Of a stretch of DNA of 11,938 nt, positions 1-7,871 are shown piece by piece. Source of the stretch: Ramlibacter sp. (lineage in GTDB: Bacteria > Pseudomonadota > Gammaproteobacteria > Burkholderiales > Burkholderiaceae_C); NCBI GenBank assembly GCA_026785815.1, contig JAJAZH010000166.1, forward strand, positions 1-11,938, written 5' to 3'. The notes beneath the pieces are model-generated. The model searched no databases. It had not been told where the DNA came from and saw only the letters and a program-made list of their open reading frames with translations. A program made the translations under genes and the position numbers. Each line of letters opens with the position of its first letter. The stretch's first letter is position 1.

Positions 1-90
1 CCCCCGACACCACCGTAATCGCTGTTGCCGCCACCGCCGCCACCGCCCCCGACGCCACCATAGTCGCTGTTGCCGCCGCCATAGCCACCT
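1..90 (-). repeat. 45-bp tandem repeat encoding a Gly-rich 15-residue unit
   Basis: Bases 1-45 and 46-90 are two copies of a 45-base unit matching at 37 of 45 positions by my hand alignment. The period is exactly 15 codons, so the DUF1631 frame is kept. Each copy encodes GGNSDYGGVG flanked by more glycines. The first copy touches the window edge, so there may be more copies to the left. It may be a flexible linker whose copy number changes by slippage. Confidence 0.7.
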
Positions 91-824
91 TGGCCCTGGC
101 CCTGCCCTGCGGCGCTGGCGTCGTCCCTGCGCCCGCCCGACTCGCCAGGGCCGCGCCGCCCGGGTGGGGCACTGGCCCCGCGCCGGACCTTCTTGGACAG
201 GTCGATTTCGGGCAGCACGCCACTGTCGATCAGGAACTTGTTGGTGCGCCGATATCCTTCCAGCATGCGATCGACCATGTGCTGCTGGATCACGTCTTTG
301 GCCATGCTCCAGCTGCTGCGCGGCAACGCGTTGGTCGTCCACTGCTCGATCAGGAGCTGAGACACCGCTTCCGGCTGCAGGATGTCCTGGTTGGCCATCT
401 CTTCGACGCCTTCCAGGTGTTGCATCCGGGCCTTCAGGTCGTTCAGCTCCCAGCTGGCCTTTTCCCGCACCGCGAGCGCAAGCCGGGAGGCAAGGATTTT
501 CTTCTCGACGACGTCGTCGCCGATCAACTCCAGGTCCATGGTGCCGAGCCGGATCCGGGCGGTCGCGGTCGGAGGAATCACCGCGTCACGCCATGCCTTG
601 GCCGTGCTCGCGACCCAGTTGGCGCGCACCCGCTCGAAGTCGAGCATCGCGTCCCGCCGCTCCTGCATGTCGCGGGTGCTGGTGCTGCCGTCCAACAGCT
701 GAATCAGCTTGATCCGGATGGCGTCCGACAGTGCCGGCAGCACGCCTTCGACATAGGCCACGAATTGCTCACGCGCTTTCCGACCCAGGGGCGCGGTGGA
801 AGCGGGTGGCAGCGGCGAAGCCAT
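1..824 (-). CDS. DUF1631 family protein, N-terminal part (runs off left edge)
   Basis: The reading frame opens at the ATG at 824 and stays open to base 1, giving the first 274 residues; the C-terminus lies outside the window. The visible part is mostly helical and charged. It has a conserved-looking stretch at about residues 60-215, including MQERRDAML, PPTATARIRLGTMDLELIGDD and HLEGVEEMANQDIL, which I recognise as DUF1631-like from memory. From about residue 225 it turns into a low-complexity tail rich in Gly, Arg, Ser and Gln, then into a Gly-Asn-Ser-Asp-Tyr repeat. There is no signal peptide or membrane segment, so it is probably cytoplasmic. The molecular function of DUF1631 proteins is unknown to me. 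The start lies 9 bases after the secF stop, so it is probably cotranscribed with the sec genes, although I see no strong ribosome binding site. Family assignment is moderate; that the frame is coding is nearly certain. Confidence 0.72.
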   Translation of the reverse strand, partial: MASPLPPASTAPLGRKAREQFVAYVEGVLPALSDAIRIKLIQLLDGSTSTRDMQERRDAMLDFERVRANWVASTAKAWRDAVIPPTATARIRLGTMDLELIGDDVVEKKILASRLALAVREKASWELNDLKARMQHLEGVEEMANQDILQPEAVSQLLIEQWTTNALPRSSWSMAKDVIQQHMVDRMLEGYRRTNKFLIDSGVLPEIDLSKKVRRGASAPPGRRGPGESGGRRDDASAAGQGQGQGGYGGGNSDYGGVGGGGGGGGNSDYGGVG

Positions 825-833
825 GGATCGGAT

Positions 834-1787
834 TTAAACCGTGGCGCCCGCATTGGGGTCGTGAGGGTCTTCTTCCTTCCTGGCCGAACTCTTGACCAGG
901 TCTTCGCGCTTGACGCCCAGCCACATGGCGATGGCGGCGGCGACGAATACCGACGAATAGATGCCGAACAGGATGCCGATGGTCAGCGCCAGGGCAAAGT
1001 AGTGAAGCGTCGGGCCACCGAAAAACAGCATCGACAGCACCATGATCTGGGTGCTACCGTGGGTGATGATGGTGCGGCTGATGGTGGAAGTGATCGCGTT
1101 GTCGATGATTTCCGTGGTGTTCATCTTGCGGAAGCGGCGGAAGTTCTCGCGGATCCGGTCAAAGATCACCACCGACTCGTTGACCGAATAGCCCAGCACC
1201 GCAAGCACCGCCGCCAGCACCGCCAGCGAGAACTCCCACTGGAAATAGGCGAAGAAGCCCAGGATGATGATCACGTCGTGGAGGTTGGCGACGATCGCCG
1301 CGACCGCGAACTTCCATTCGAAGCGGAAAGCCAGGTAGACCATGATGCCCACCACCACCATGGCCAGCGCCTTCAAGCCGTCGGTTGCCAGTTCCTCGCC
1401 CACCTGCGGCCCCACGAACTCGGTACGGCGCAGGGTGACGCCTGGATCCTGCGACTTGAGTGCGGCGAGAACTTTGTCGCTCTGTTGTGCCGAGCTGACG
1501 CCTTTCTGGGCCGGAAGGCGAATCATCACGTCGCGCGAGGTCCCGAAATTCTGGACCTGGACGTCTGAAAAGCCGAGCCCGGCGACCGTTGCGCGGATCT
1601 TCTCGACCTCGGCTGTCTGGGAATAACCGACTTCCATCACCGTGCCGCCGGTGAACTCCACCGACAAGTGAAGTCCGCGCTGGAACAGGAAGAAGACGGC
1701 GGCGGCGAAGGTCAGGAAGGAGATTGCGTTGAAGATCAACGCGTTCTTCATGAACGGAATGTCGCGGCGGATCTTGAAGAATTCCAT
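834..1787 (-). CDS. secF: Protein translocase subunit SecF
   Basis: This 317-residue inner-membrane protein is the SecF half of the SecD/SecF pair, which uses the proton motive force to help pull preproteins through SecYEG at the periplasmic side. It shows the expected layout: a first membrane helix at about residues 14-34, the conserved VEFTGGTVMEV motif at the start of the periplasmic loop, then five membrane segments from about residue 135 on. The signature GYSVNESVVIFDRIREN in the fourth-helix region includes Asp210, which corresponds to the conserved region implicated in proton transport. The length is normal for the family. The MEFFKIRRDIPFM start matches the usual SecF N-terminus; the purine-rich AAAGAG lies directly against the ATG, an unusually short spacing. 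It starts 14 bases after the secD stop, so the two are probably translated from one message. Confidence 0.97.
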   Translation of the reverse strand: MEFFKIRRDIPFMKNALIFNAISFLTFAAAVFFLFQRGLHLSVEFTGGTVMEVGYSQTAEVEKIRATVAGLGFSDVQVQNFGTSRDVMIRLPAQKGVSSAQQSDKVLAALKSQDPGVTLRRTEFVGPQVGEELATDGLKALAMVVVGIMVYLAFRFEWKFAVAAIVANLHDVIIILGFFAYFQWEFSLAVLAAVLAVLGYSVNESVVIFDRIRENFRRFRKMNTTEIIDNAITSTISRTIITHGSTQIMVLSMLFFGGPTLHYFALALTIGILFGIYSSVFVAAAIAMWLGVKREDLVKSSARKEEDPHDPNAGATV

Positions 1788-1801
1788 CTCTTTGTTACTT
1801 C

Positions 1802-3685
1802 CTACTCAAGCTTGGTTATAACGCCTTCGCCCGCGGGGCGCCAGACCGTACCAATGGAAACCGACTTCAGCTTCTTCTTGCGCCCATACCAGAGGTTGAC
1901 CAGGCCGCGGGAGAAAAAGACTGCGGAAAACATCGAGGTCAGGATGCCGATGCAGTGCACGACTGCGAAGCCCCGCACCGGGCCGGATCCGAAAGCCAGC
2001 AAGGCCACGCCGGCAATCAGGGTCGTGATGTTCGAGTCGAGGATGGTGGCCCAGGCGCGGTCGTAGCCGGTCTGGATCGCGGCCTGTGCGGATGCGCCGT
2101 TACGCAACTCCTCGCGCACCCGCTCGTTGATCAGCACGTTCGAGTCGATGGCCATCCCCAGCGCCAGCGCCATCGCGGCCATTCCCGGCAGGGTGAGGGT
2201 CGCCTGCAACATCGACAGGATCGCCACCAGCAGCAGCAGGTTGAGCGCCAGCGCGATGCCCGAGAAGACGCCGAACAGCATGTAATAGAACGCCATGAAG
2301 GCGCAGATCACGGCGAAGCCCCAGGCCACGCTGTGAAAGCCCTTGGTGATGTTCTCGGCGCCAAGGGTCGGCCCGATGGTCAGTTCCTCGATGATCTCCA
2401 TCGGTGCCGCCAGCGAACCGGCCCGCAGCAGCAGGGCCACGTCGTTGGCCTCGACGCTGGTCATGCGACCGGAAATCTGGACCCGGCCGCCGCCGATTTC
2501 ACTGCGGATCACCGGCGCCGTCACGACTTCTCCCTTGCCCTTTTCGAACAGCAGGATTGCCATCCGCTTGCCGACGTTTTCCCGGGTCACGTCCTTGAAG
2601 ATGCGCGAGCCCTTGGCATCGAGCGTCAGGTGCACCGCGGCTTCCTGGGTCTGGTTGTCGAAGCCGGGTTGGGCATCGGTCAGGTTCTCGCCGGTCAGGA
2701 CCACCTGCTTCTTGACGATCACGGCCTGGCCAGTGCGCTCCAGGAATCGCTCGTCGCCGAATGGCACCGGGCCGTTGCCGGATTCCGCCGCGCGCGCCTC
2801 AGGGCTCTCGTCGACCATCCGCACTTCCAGCGTGGCGGTGCGGCCCAGGATGTCCTTGGCCTTGGCCGTATCCTGCACGCCGGGCAGCTGCACCACGATC
2901 CGGTCGAGGCCCTGCTGCTGGATCACCGGCTCGGCGACGCCCAACTCGTTGATCCGGTTGTGCAGCGTCACCATGTTCTGCTTGAGCGCCTGCTCCTGCA
3001 CCCGGCGGGCCGCTTCCGGCTTGATGGTGGCCGTCAGCTTGTAATCGGTTCCTTCGGGCGCAACGACGGTCGCCAGATCAGCGAACTGTTCTGCGATGAC
3101 CAGCTTGGCAGCGTCCAGCGTCGGCAGGTCCCGAAAGCGCACTTCGATGGCCTGACCATTGCGGCTGATGCCGGCATGACGGACATTCTTTTCGCGCAGG
3201 ACACCGCGCAGGTCGCCCGACAGCGACTCGGCCTTCTTGGTCAGCGCCGCTTGCATGTCGACCTGCAGCATGAAGTGCACGCCACCGCGCAGGTCCAGGC
3301 CCAGATACATCGGCCCGGCTCGCAGCGCCGACAGCCAGTTGGGGGAACTCGAAAGCAGGTTGAGCGCCACCACATAGGACGGATCGGTCGGATCCGGCAC
3401 CAGCGCCTTCTGGATCGCGTCCTTGGCCTTGAGCTGCACGTCGCCGCTTTCCAGCCGCACTTTGACCGAATTCGGGTCAAGGGTGATGGCTTCGGGCTTG
3501 ATTCCGGCCGCCGCCAGCGCCTGCTCGACGCGGGTCCGGGTGGTGCCGTCGACCTTGACCGTGGCCTTGCCCGAGGAGATCTGCACCGCCGGCGCTTCGC
3601 CGAAAAAATTGGGCAGGGTGTAGATCGCCCCCACCAGCATGGCGATCAGGATGACCGCGTACTTCCACACCGGGTATCGGTTCAT
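1802..3685 (-). CDS. secD: Protein translocase subunit SecD
   Basis: This 627-residue protein is the SecD half of the SecDF accessory complex of the Sec translocon. It has one membrane helix at about residues 8-27, then a large periplasmic region opening with LGLDLRGGVHFMLQVDM (the P1 head/base), and a cluster of five membrane helices from about residue 450 to 605. The conserved helix-4 motif AIDSNVLINERVREE is present, with Asp514 at the position known to matter for proton coupling in SecD. The C-terminus is a short basic tail (GRKKKLKSV). Length and order are those of a full-length proteobacterial SecD, with no sign of damage. The ATG at 3685 gives the usual MNRYPVWKY start, preceded by a weak GCGAG at short distance. 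It follows the yajC stop by 42 bases and precedes secF by 14, giving the canonical yajC-secD-secF operon. Confidence 0.98.
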   Translation of the reverse strand: MNRYPVWKYAVILIAMLVGAIYTLPNFFGEAPAVQISSGKATVKVDGTTRTRVEQALAAAGIKPEAITLDPNSVKVRLESGDVQLKAKDAIQKALVPDPTDPSYVVALNLLSSSPNWLSALRAGPMYLGLDLRGGVHFMLQVDMQAALTKKAESLSGDLRGVLREKNVRHAGISRNGQAIEVRFRDLPTLDAAKLVIAEQFADLATVVAPEGTDYKLTATIKPEAARRVQEQALKQNMVTLHNRINELGVAEPVIQQQGLDRIVVQLPGVQDTAKAKDILGRTATLEVRMVDESPEARAAESGNGPVPFGDERFLERTGQAVIVKKQVVLTGENLTDAQPGFDNQTQEAAVHLTLDAKGSRIFKDVTRENVGKRMAILLFEKGKGEVVTAPVIRSEIGGGRVQISGRMTSVEANDVALLLRAGSLAAPMEIIEELTIGPTLGAENITKGFHSVAWGFAVICAFMAFYYMLFGVFSGIALALNLLLLVAILSMLQATLTLPGMAAMALALGMAIDSNVLINERVREELRNGASAQAAIQTGYDRAWATILDSNITTLIAGVALLAFGSGPVRGFAVVHCIGILTSMFSAVFFSRGLVNLWYGRKKKLKSVSIGTVWRPAGEGVITKLE

Positions 3686-3727
3686 GTTCTCGCTTTTCGC
3701 TGTTCGTTCGCGCTTGGGGCGCGCTGG

Positions 3728-4060
3728 TTACTTGATGGTGCCCTTGGGCAGCACCTGCGCGATGGCGCTGCGCTGCAGGGTCACTTCCACGCCATTGGCG
3801 ATCTCGACGCTGAGGTACGCGTCGCCCAGGCGGGTCACCTTGCCCAGCACGCCGCCGGAGGTCGCCACTTCATCGCCCTTGGCCACCGCGTCGATCATGG
3901 TCCGATGCTCCTTTTGCCGCTTCATCTGCGGCCGGATCATCACGAAATAAAGCACCACGAACATCAGCACCAGCGGCAGCATGCTCATGAGGGAAGACTG
4001 CATGTCGCTGCCACCGGCGGCAGCCGGCGCGGTTTGGGCGAAGGCGGAAGAAATGAACAC
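3728..4060 (-). CDS. yajC: Preprotein translocase subunit YajC (GTG start)
   Basis: YajC is the small single-span partner of SecDF and binds it in the inner membrane. The protein is 110 residues, the usual family length. It starts with a short hydrophobic stretch (MFISSAFAQ), then has a membrane helix at about residues 25-42 (MLPLVLMFVVLYFVMIRPQ) followed by the typical cytosolic domain: QMKRQKEHR, KGDEVATSGGVLGKV and a C-terminal LPKGTIK. I chose the GTG at 4060 because a GGAG ribosome binding site sits five bases upstream and because translation from there gives the conserved N-terminus. A longer open frame reaches 4255, but it overlaps the end of the upstream gene and its extra residues look non-coding. 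yajC is the first gene of the sec operon here; the tgt/queA genes often found upstream in proteobacteria are not present in this window. Confidence 0.95.
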   Translation of the reverse strand: MFISSAFAQTAPAAAGGSDMQSSLMSMLPLVLMFVVLYFVMIRPQMKRQKEHRTMIDAVAKGDEVATSGGVLGKVTRLGDAYLSVEIANGVEVTLQRSAIAQVLPKGTIK

Positions 4061-4065
4061 AGAAA

Positions 4066-4069
4066 CTCC
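4066..4069 (-). promoter_or_regulatory. Ribosome binding site deciding the GTG start of yajC
   Basis: On the minus strand this reads GGAG, followed by a five-base spacer (TTTCT) and then GTG. It is the only well-placed Shine-Dalgarno sequence in the leader. It supports the GTG at 4060 over the longer open frame reaching 4255. Confidence 0.75.
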
Positions 4070-4086
4070 AGGGACGTTGTCGAAGC

Positions 4087-4104
4087 GCCCGCACACGAGC
4101 GGGC
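4087..4104 (-). promoter_or_regulatory. Small hairpin in the yajC leader
   Basis: GCCCGC pairs perfectly with GCGGGC across a six-base loop. It lies between the candidate -10 box and the yajC ribosome binding site, so it would fold in the 5' leader of the sec transcript. No U-run follows, so it is not an intrinsic terminator. It could affect leader stability or translation, or be chance in GC-rich DNA. Confidence 0.3.
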
Positions 4105-4125
4105 ACGCGAGGTACCCAAGGCGGG

Positions 4126-4141
4126 ACCTGCAATTGTAGGT
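4126..4141 (-). promoter_or_regulatory. Candidate -10 box inside a 16-bp palindrome upstream of yajC
   Basis: On the minus strand ACCTACAATTGCAGGT is an inverted repeat with seven of eight base pairs matching about its centre. It contains TACAAT (4138-4133), one base from the sigma-70 -10 consensus. A start of transcription about 7-10 bases downstream would give a leader of roughly 65 bases before the yajC GTG. I find no convincing -35 at 16-18 bases. The overlap of -10 and palindrome would suit a repressor site, but this is inference. Confidence 0.35.
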
Positions 4142-4166
4142 GCACGACCACGCCACGGTGATCCGA

Positions 4167-4183
4167 CCGCCCCGGCCGGGCGG
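4167..4183 (-). terminator. GC-rich hairpin after the oxidoreductase gene (weak terminator candidate)
   Basis: CCGCCC and GGGCGG form a six-pair stem with a five-base loop, about 15 bases beyond the TGA at 4198. No T-run follows on the minus strand, so classical intrinsic termination is unlikely. It could slow polymerase or protect the 3' end. It lies between the upstream gene and the candidate sec promoter. Confidence 0.25.
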
Positions 4184-4197
4184 CGGCCGCACCGAAC

Positions 4198-7100
4198 TCA
4201 GGCGGCCTGGCGAGCCGGGGCCGGCGTGCTCCACTGCTGCTGCAGCCGGTCCCACTGGAGGCGGGCGGCAGCGAGATTGCGCTCTTTCACATGGCCGAAG
4301 CCCTTGATCTGTTCAGGGATACGGGCAATTTCCAGCGCCAAGGCGTGGTTGCCCTCGCCCAGCGACGCCATGACTTGTTCCAGGCTCTCGCGATACTGCT
4401 GGATCAAGGCCCTTTCCGTCCTGCGTTCTTCAGTCCGGCCAAAGACGTCGAGGGCGGTCCCGCGCAGGCCCCGAAACTTGGCCAGCAGCCGGAAGCCGGT
4501 CATCATCGCCGGCCCGAACTTCATCTTCTGCAGCTCGCCCTTCTCGTTGCGCCTGGCCAGCAGCGGCGGCGCCAGATGGAAGTGGATCTTGAAGTCGCCT
4601 TCGAACAGCGTCGCCACCTTTGCGGCGAAACCGGTTTCGGCATGCAGCCGGGCGACCTCGTACTCGTCTTTGTACGCCATCAGCTTGAACAGGTAACGCG
4701 CCACCATCTCCGTCAGCAACGTCTTGCCCAACGGCGCTTCAGCTGCGCGCACCCGGTCGACAAACAAGCGATAGCTGTCGGCATAAGCGCTGTTCTGGTA
4801 AGCGGTCAGGAACTCGACCCGGCGCTCGACGATGCCTTCCAGCGTTTCGCGCTTCTTGAACTCGATGACCTGCGCGGGCGCCAGCAGCTTTTGCACCGAC
4901 GGCCAGTCGTGGGCCGCGCGCCGGCCCCATTCGAAGGCCGCCTTGTTGTTGTCGATTGCCACTGCATTGAGTTCGATCGCGCGGACCATCGATTCGCGGC
5001 TGAGCGGGATCCAGCCCTTCTGCCAGGCATAACCCAGCATCATCGGGTTGGTATAGATGCTGTCTCCCATCAGTCGGATCGCCGCCGCGTCCGCGTCGAA
5101 GGCGCTGACCGCTTCGGCGCCGACCGCCCGGGCGATTTCCGCAGCGCAGGCTTCCGCCGGATTGGTCCAGTTCGAGTTCTTGACGAACGCCGCAGTCGGG
5201 GTGCTGTGCGAGTTCAGCGCCACATGGGTGCGGCCCGGCCGCATCCGCAGCACTGTTTCCTTGCCGGCCGCGACGATCGGGTCGCAGCCGATGATCAGGT
5301 CGGCGCCGGCCATGCTGACGCGGGTGGTCCGGATGTCCTCGGCGCGCTCGCCGATCAGCACATGGCTCCAGGTGGCCCCGCCTTTCTGCGCCAGCCCGGC
5401 GGCGTCCTGGGTGACGATGCCCTTGCCGTCGATATGGCCGGCCATCCCGAGCAGCTGGCCGATGGTGATGACACCGGTGCCACCGACCCCGGCGACGACG
5501 ATGCCGAAGGCGCCGTGGATCGCCGGCAGCTGCGGCTCGGGAAGCTCGCCCAGCTCGAACGGAGAGACCGACTGGTCCTTGCCTTTCTTCTTTTTCAGCT
5601 GCCCGCCTTCGACCGTGACAAAGCTGGGGCAGAAGCCTTTCAGGCAGCTCATGTCCTTGTTGCAGGTGCTCTGATTGATCGTGCGCTTGCGGCCGAACTC
5701 CGTTTCCAGCGGCTCGACCGAGAGGCAATTGCTCTTGACGCTGCAGTCGCCGCAACCTTCGCAGACCAGGTCGTTGATCACCACCCGGACGGCCGGATCG
5801 ACCAGGGTGCCGCGCTTGCGCCGGCGCCGCTTTTCGGTCGCGCAGGTCTGGTCGTAGATGATGACGGTGGTGCCGGAGATCTCGCGAAACTCGCGCTGGA
5901 CCCGGTCCAGTTCATCGCGGTGCTCGATGGCGATGCCGTCGGGCAGCGCCAACGCGTCAGGCCCGCGTCGACGTTTCGCGTCGTCGTACTTTTCGGGCTC
6001 GTCGGTGACGATGGTGATCTTCACTGCGCCCTCGGCCCGCATGCTGTTCGCGATCTGGATGACCGAGTGGCCCTCGGACCGCTCGCCGACCGGCTGGCCG
6101 CCGGTCATGGCGACTGCGTCGTTGTAGAGGATCTTGTAGGTGATGTTGACGCCAGCGGCAATCGATTGCCGGATCGCCAGCATGCCGCTGTGGAAGTAGG
6201 TGCCGTCACCCAGGTTGGCGAACACGTGCCGCTCGGTACTGAAGGGCTGCTGGCCGATCCACGGCACGCCTTCGCCGCCCATCTGCGTGAAGCCGACGGT
6301 GGATCGGTCCATCCAGGTGGCCATGAAGTGGCAGCCGATCCCGGCCATGGCGCGCGACCCTTCCGGCACCACCGTGGAGGTGTTGTGCGGACAGCCGGAG
6401 CAGAACCAGGGCTGGCGGTCGCCCTTGACCTCGAGCACCTGCATCGAGCGCTCTTTGGCCTGCAGGATCGCCAGCTGGCTTTCGATGCGGGCGGCCATGT
6501 CGCCGCCCAGCCCCTGCCTCTTGAGCCGGTAGGCGATCGCGCGCGCAATCAGGGCCGGCGACAGGTCCGCGTTGGCGCGCAGCAGGGAATGCGACGACGG
6601 ATTCTGGCGCGACCATTCGCCACCCGAGAAGTCGCCATCGTCTTCGTTGAACTTGCCCACCACGTTGGGACGGACGTCAGGGCGCCAGTTGTAGAGCTCC
6701 TCCTTCACCTGGTACTCGATCACCTGCCGCTTTTCCTCGACCACCAGGATCTCGCGCAACCCGGTGGCGAACTCGCGCGTCCCCTGCGCTTCCAGCGGCC
6801 ACACCACGCCGACCTTGTGCAGCCGGATACCCAGCTGCCGGCAGCTGGCGTCATCGAGACCGAGGTCGAGTAAGGCCTGTCGAGTGTCGTTGTAGGCCTT
6901 ACCGCTGGCAATGATGCCGAAGCGATCCTGCGGGCCCTCGATCGCGTTGTAGTTCAGCCGGTTGGCGCGGATGTACGCCAGCGCCGCATACCACTTGTAG
7001 TCGAACAGGCGGGCTTCCTGCTCCAGCGCGGTGTCGGGCCAGCGGATGTGCAGGCCGCCGGGCGGCATCTCGAATTCCGGCAGCCGGATCTCGACCCGCT

Positions 7101-7785
7101 CAGGATCGATCATCGCCGTCGCGCTCGATTCAACGATCTCCTGGATCGTCTTCATGCCGGCCCAGACCCCGGAAAAGCGGCTCAGCGCGAACGCATGGAT
7201 GCCGAGGTCGAGGATCTCCTGCACCGACGCTGGAAAGAACACCGGCAGCCCGCAGGCCTTGAAGATATGGTCGCTCTGGTGGGCGGCGGTCGAACTCTTG
7301 GCCACATGGTCGTCGCCGGCGACGGCGATCACTCCGCCCCAGGGCGTGGTGCCGGCCATGTTGGCGTGCTTGAACACGTCGCTGCTGCGGTCGACGCCCG
7401 GGCCCTTGCCGTACCAGATGCCGAACACGCCGTCGAACTTCTGCGTGCCGGCAGGCGCGAATCCGAGCTGCTGCGTGCCCCACAACGCGGTTGCGGCCAG
7501 CTCTTCGTTCACGCCCGGCTGGAACACGATGTTCTGGGCCTTGAGGAATTTCTCCGCCTTCCACAGCGCCTGGTCGTAGCCGCCGAGCGGGGAGCCGCGG
7601 TAGCCACTGATCAGGCCCGCAGTGTTCTTGCCGACCATCGAATCGCGCAGTCGCTGCAGCATCGGCAGCTTCACCAGCGCCTGCACGCCACTCATGAAGG
7701 CGCGGCCGTAATCGAGCGAATACTTGTCGTCCAGCGTGACGGTCTCCAGGGCCTTGCGAATGTGTTCGGGCAGCGGTGCATTCAT
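4198..7785 (-). CDS. Indolepyruvate ferredoxin oxidoreductase family protein (fused alpha/beta, DUF6537 C-terminus)
   Basis: This 1,195-residue cytoplasmic enzyme belongs to the thiamine diphosphate (TPP)-dependent 2-oxoacid:ferredoxin oxidoreductases, which decarboxylate aryl-pyruvates such as indolepyruvate to acyl-CoA and pass electrons to ferredoxin. Domain order: an N-terminal pyrimidine-binding domain (about residues 25-240, SGYRGSPLGGYD, GKGPGVDRSSD); a TPP-binding domain (about 455-620) with CSGCPHNTST, GIGCHFMATWMDR and GDGTYF around Asp527; an iron-sulfur region with CEGCGDC at 675-681 and CNKDMSCLKGFCPSF; a gamma-type domain opening with VAGVGGTGVITIGQLLG near residue 760; and a helical C-terminal part matching DUF6537. 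The subunits IorA and IorB, separate in archaea, are thus fused. The ATG at 7785 has an AGGAGA nine bases upstream. All cofactor motifs look intact. The true substrate (indole-, phenyl- or another aryl-pyruvate) cannot be told from sequence. Related roles lie in aromatic amino acid breakdown. Confidence 0.93.
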   Translation of the reverse strand: MNAPLPEHIRKALETVTLDDKYSLDYGRAFMSGVQALVKLPMLQRLRDSMVGKNTAGLISGYRGSPLGGYDQALWKAEKFLKAQNIVFQPGVNEELAATALWGTQQLGFAPAGTQKFDGVFGIWYGKGPGVDRSSDVFKHANMAGTTPWGGVIAVAGDDHVAKSSTAAHQSDHIFKACGLPVFFPASVQEILDLGIHAFALSRFSGVWAGMKTIQEIVESSATAMIDPERVEIRLPEFEMPPGGLHIRWPDTALEQEARLFDYKWYAALAYIRANRLNYNAIEGPQDRFGIIASGKAYNDTRQALLDLGLDDASCRQLGIRLHKVGVVWPLEAQGTREFATGLREILVVEEKRQVIEYQVKEELYNWRPDVRPNVVGKFNEDDGDFSGGEWSRQNPSSHSLLRANADLSPALIARAIAYRLKRQGLGGDMAARIESQLAILQAKERSMQVLEVKGDRQPWFCSGCPHNTSTVVPEGSRAMAGIGCHFMATWMDRSTVGFTQMGGEGVPWIGQQPFSTERHVFANLGDGTYFHSGMLAIRQSIAAGVNITYKILYNDAVAMTGGQPVGERSEGHSVIQIANSMRAEGAVKITIVTDEPEKYDDAKRRRGPDALALPDGIAIEHRDELDRVQREFREISGTTVIIYDQTCATEKRRRRKRGTLVDPAVRVVINDLVCEGCGDCSVKSNCLSVEPLETEFGRKRTINQSTCNKDMSCLKGFCPSFVTVEGGQLKKKKGKDQSVSPFELGELPEPQLPAIHGAFGIVVAGVGGTGVITIGQLLGMAGHIDGKGIVTQDAAGLAQKGGATWSHVLIGERAEDIRTTRVSMAGADLIIGCDPIVAAGKETVLRMRPGRTHVALNSHSTPTAAFVKNSNWTNPAEACAAEIARAVGAEAVSAFDADAAAIRLMGDSIYTNPMMLGYAWQKGWIPLSRESMVRAIELNAVAIDNNKAAFEWGRRAAHDWPSVQKLLAPAQVIEFKKRETLEGIVERRVEFLTAYQNSAYADSYRLFVDRVRAAEAPLGKTLLTEMVARYLFKLMAYKDEYEVARLHAETGFAAKVATLFEGDFKIHFHLAPPLLARRNEKGELQKMKFGPAMMTGFRLLAKFRGLRGTALDVFGRTEERRTERALIQQYRESLEQVMASLGEGNHALALEIARIPEQIKGFGHVKERNLAAARLQWDRLQQQWSTPAPARQAA

Positions 7786-7794
7786 GGCGCGTAG

Positions 7795-7800
7795 TCTCCT
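7795..7800 (-). promoter_or_regulatory. Ribosome binding site of the oxidoreductase gene
   Basis: AGGAGA on the minus strand lies nine bases before the ATG at 7785. It is the strongest Shine-Dalgarno match in the window and fixes this start. Confidence 0.75.
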
Positions 7801-7807
7801 GCTAGTG

Positions 7808-7841
7808 AGTCAAAGTGTATGCCCGCTTGACTGATAAGTCA
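7808..7841 (-). promoter_or_regulatory. Operator-like TGACT/AGTCA half-sites upstream of the oxidoreductase gene
   Basis: Bases 7828-7841 read TGACT-GATA-AGTCA, a perfect five-base inverted repeat with a four-base centre. A further AGTCA half-site lies at 7808-7812. A TACACT hexamer on the minus strand (7820-7815) lies between them and could be a -10 element with no clear -35. The layout resembles a repressor or activator site controlling the gene that starts at 7785. I cannot name the regulator, and the site falls in the 86-base gap after mltA. Confidence 0.4.
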
Positions 7842-7871
7842 TTGCGCTGGGCGCCGTTCGCTGCCACTCGA

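Noticed and set aside
90..1568. A 492-codon open frame on the plus strand
   Set aside because: It runs antisense through both the DUF1631 gene and secF, and its composition (His, Gln, Arg, Asp) is that of a shadow frame.
4061..4255. Upstream extension of yajC
   Set aside because: It overlaps the 3' end of the oxidoreductase gene, encodes no conserved residues, and the GTG at 4060 has a good ribosome binding site and the family's normal length.
1955..4696. A 913-codon open frame on the plus strand
   Set aside because: It lies antisense to secD, yajC and the end of the oxidoreductase gene, is very rich in His, Gln, Arg and Asp, and shows no domain. It is open because GC-rich codons on the opposite strand rarely give stops.
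4291..6873. An 860-codon open frame on the plus strand
   Set aside because: It is antisense to the clearly real oxidoreductase gene and has the same biased composition. It shows no recognisable motif or ribosome binding site.
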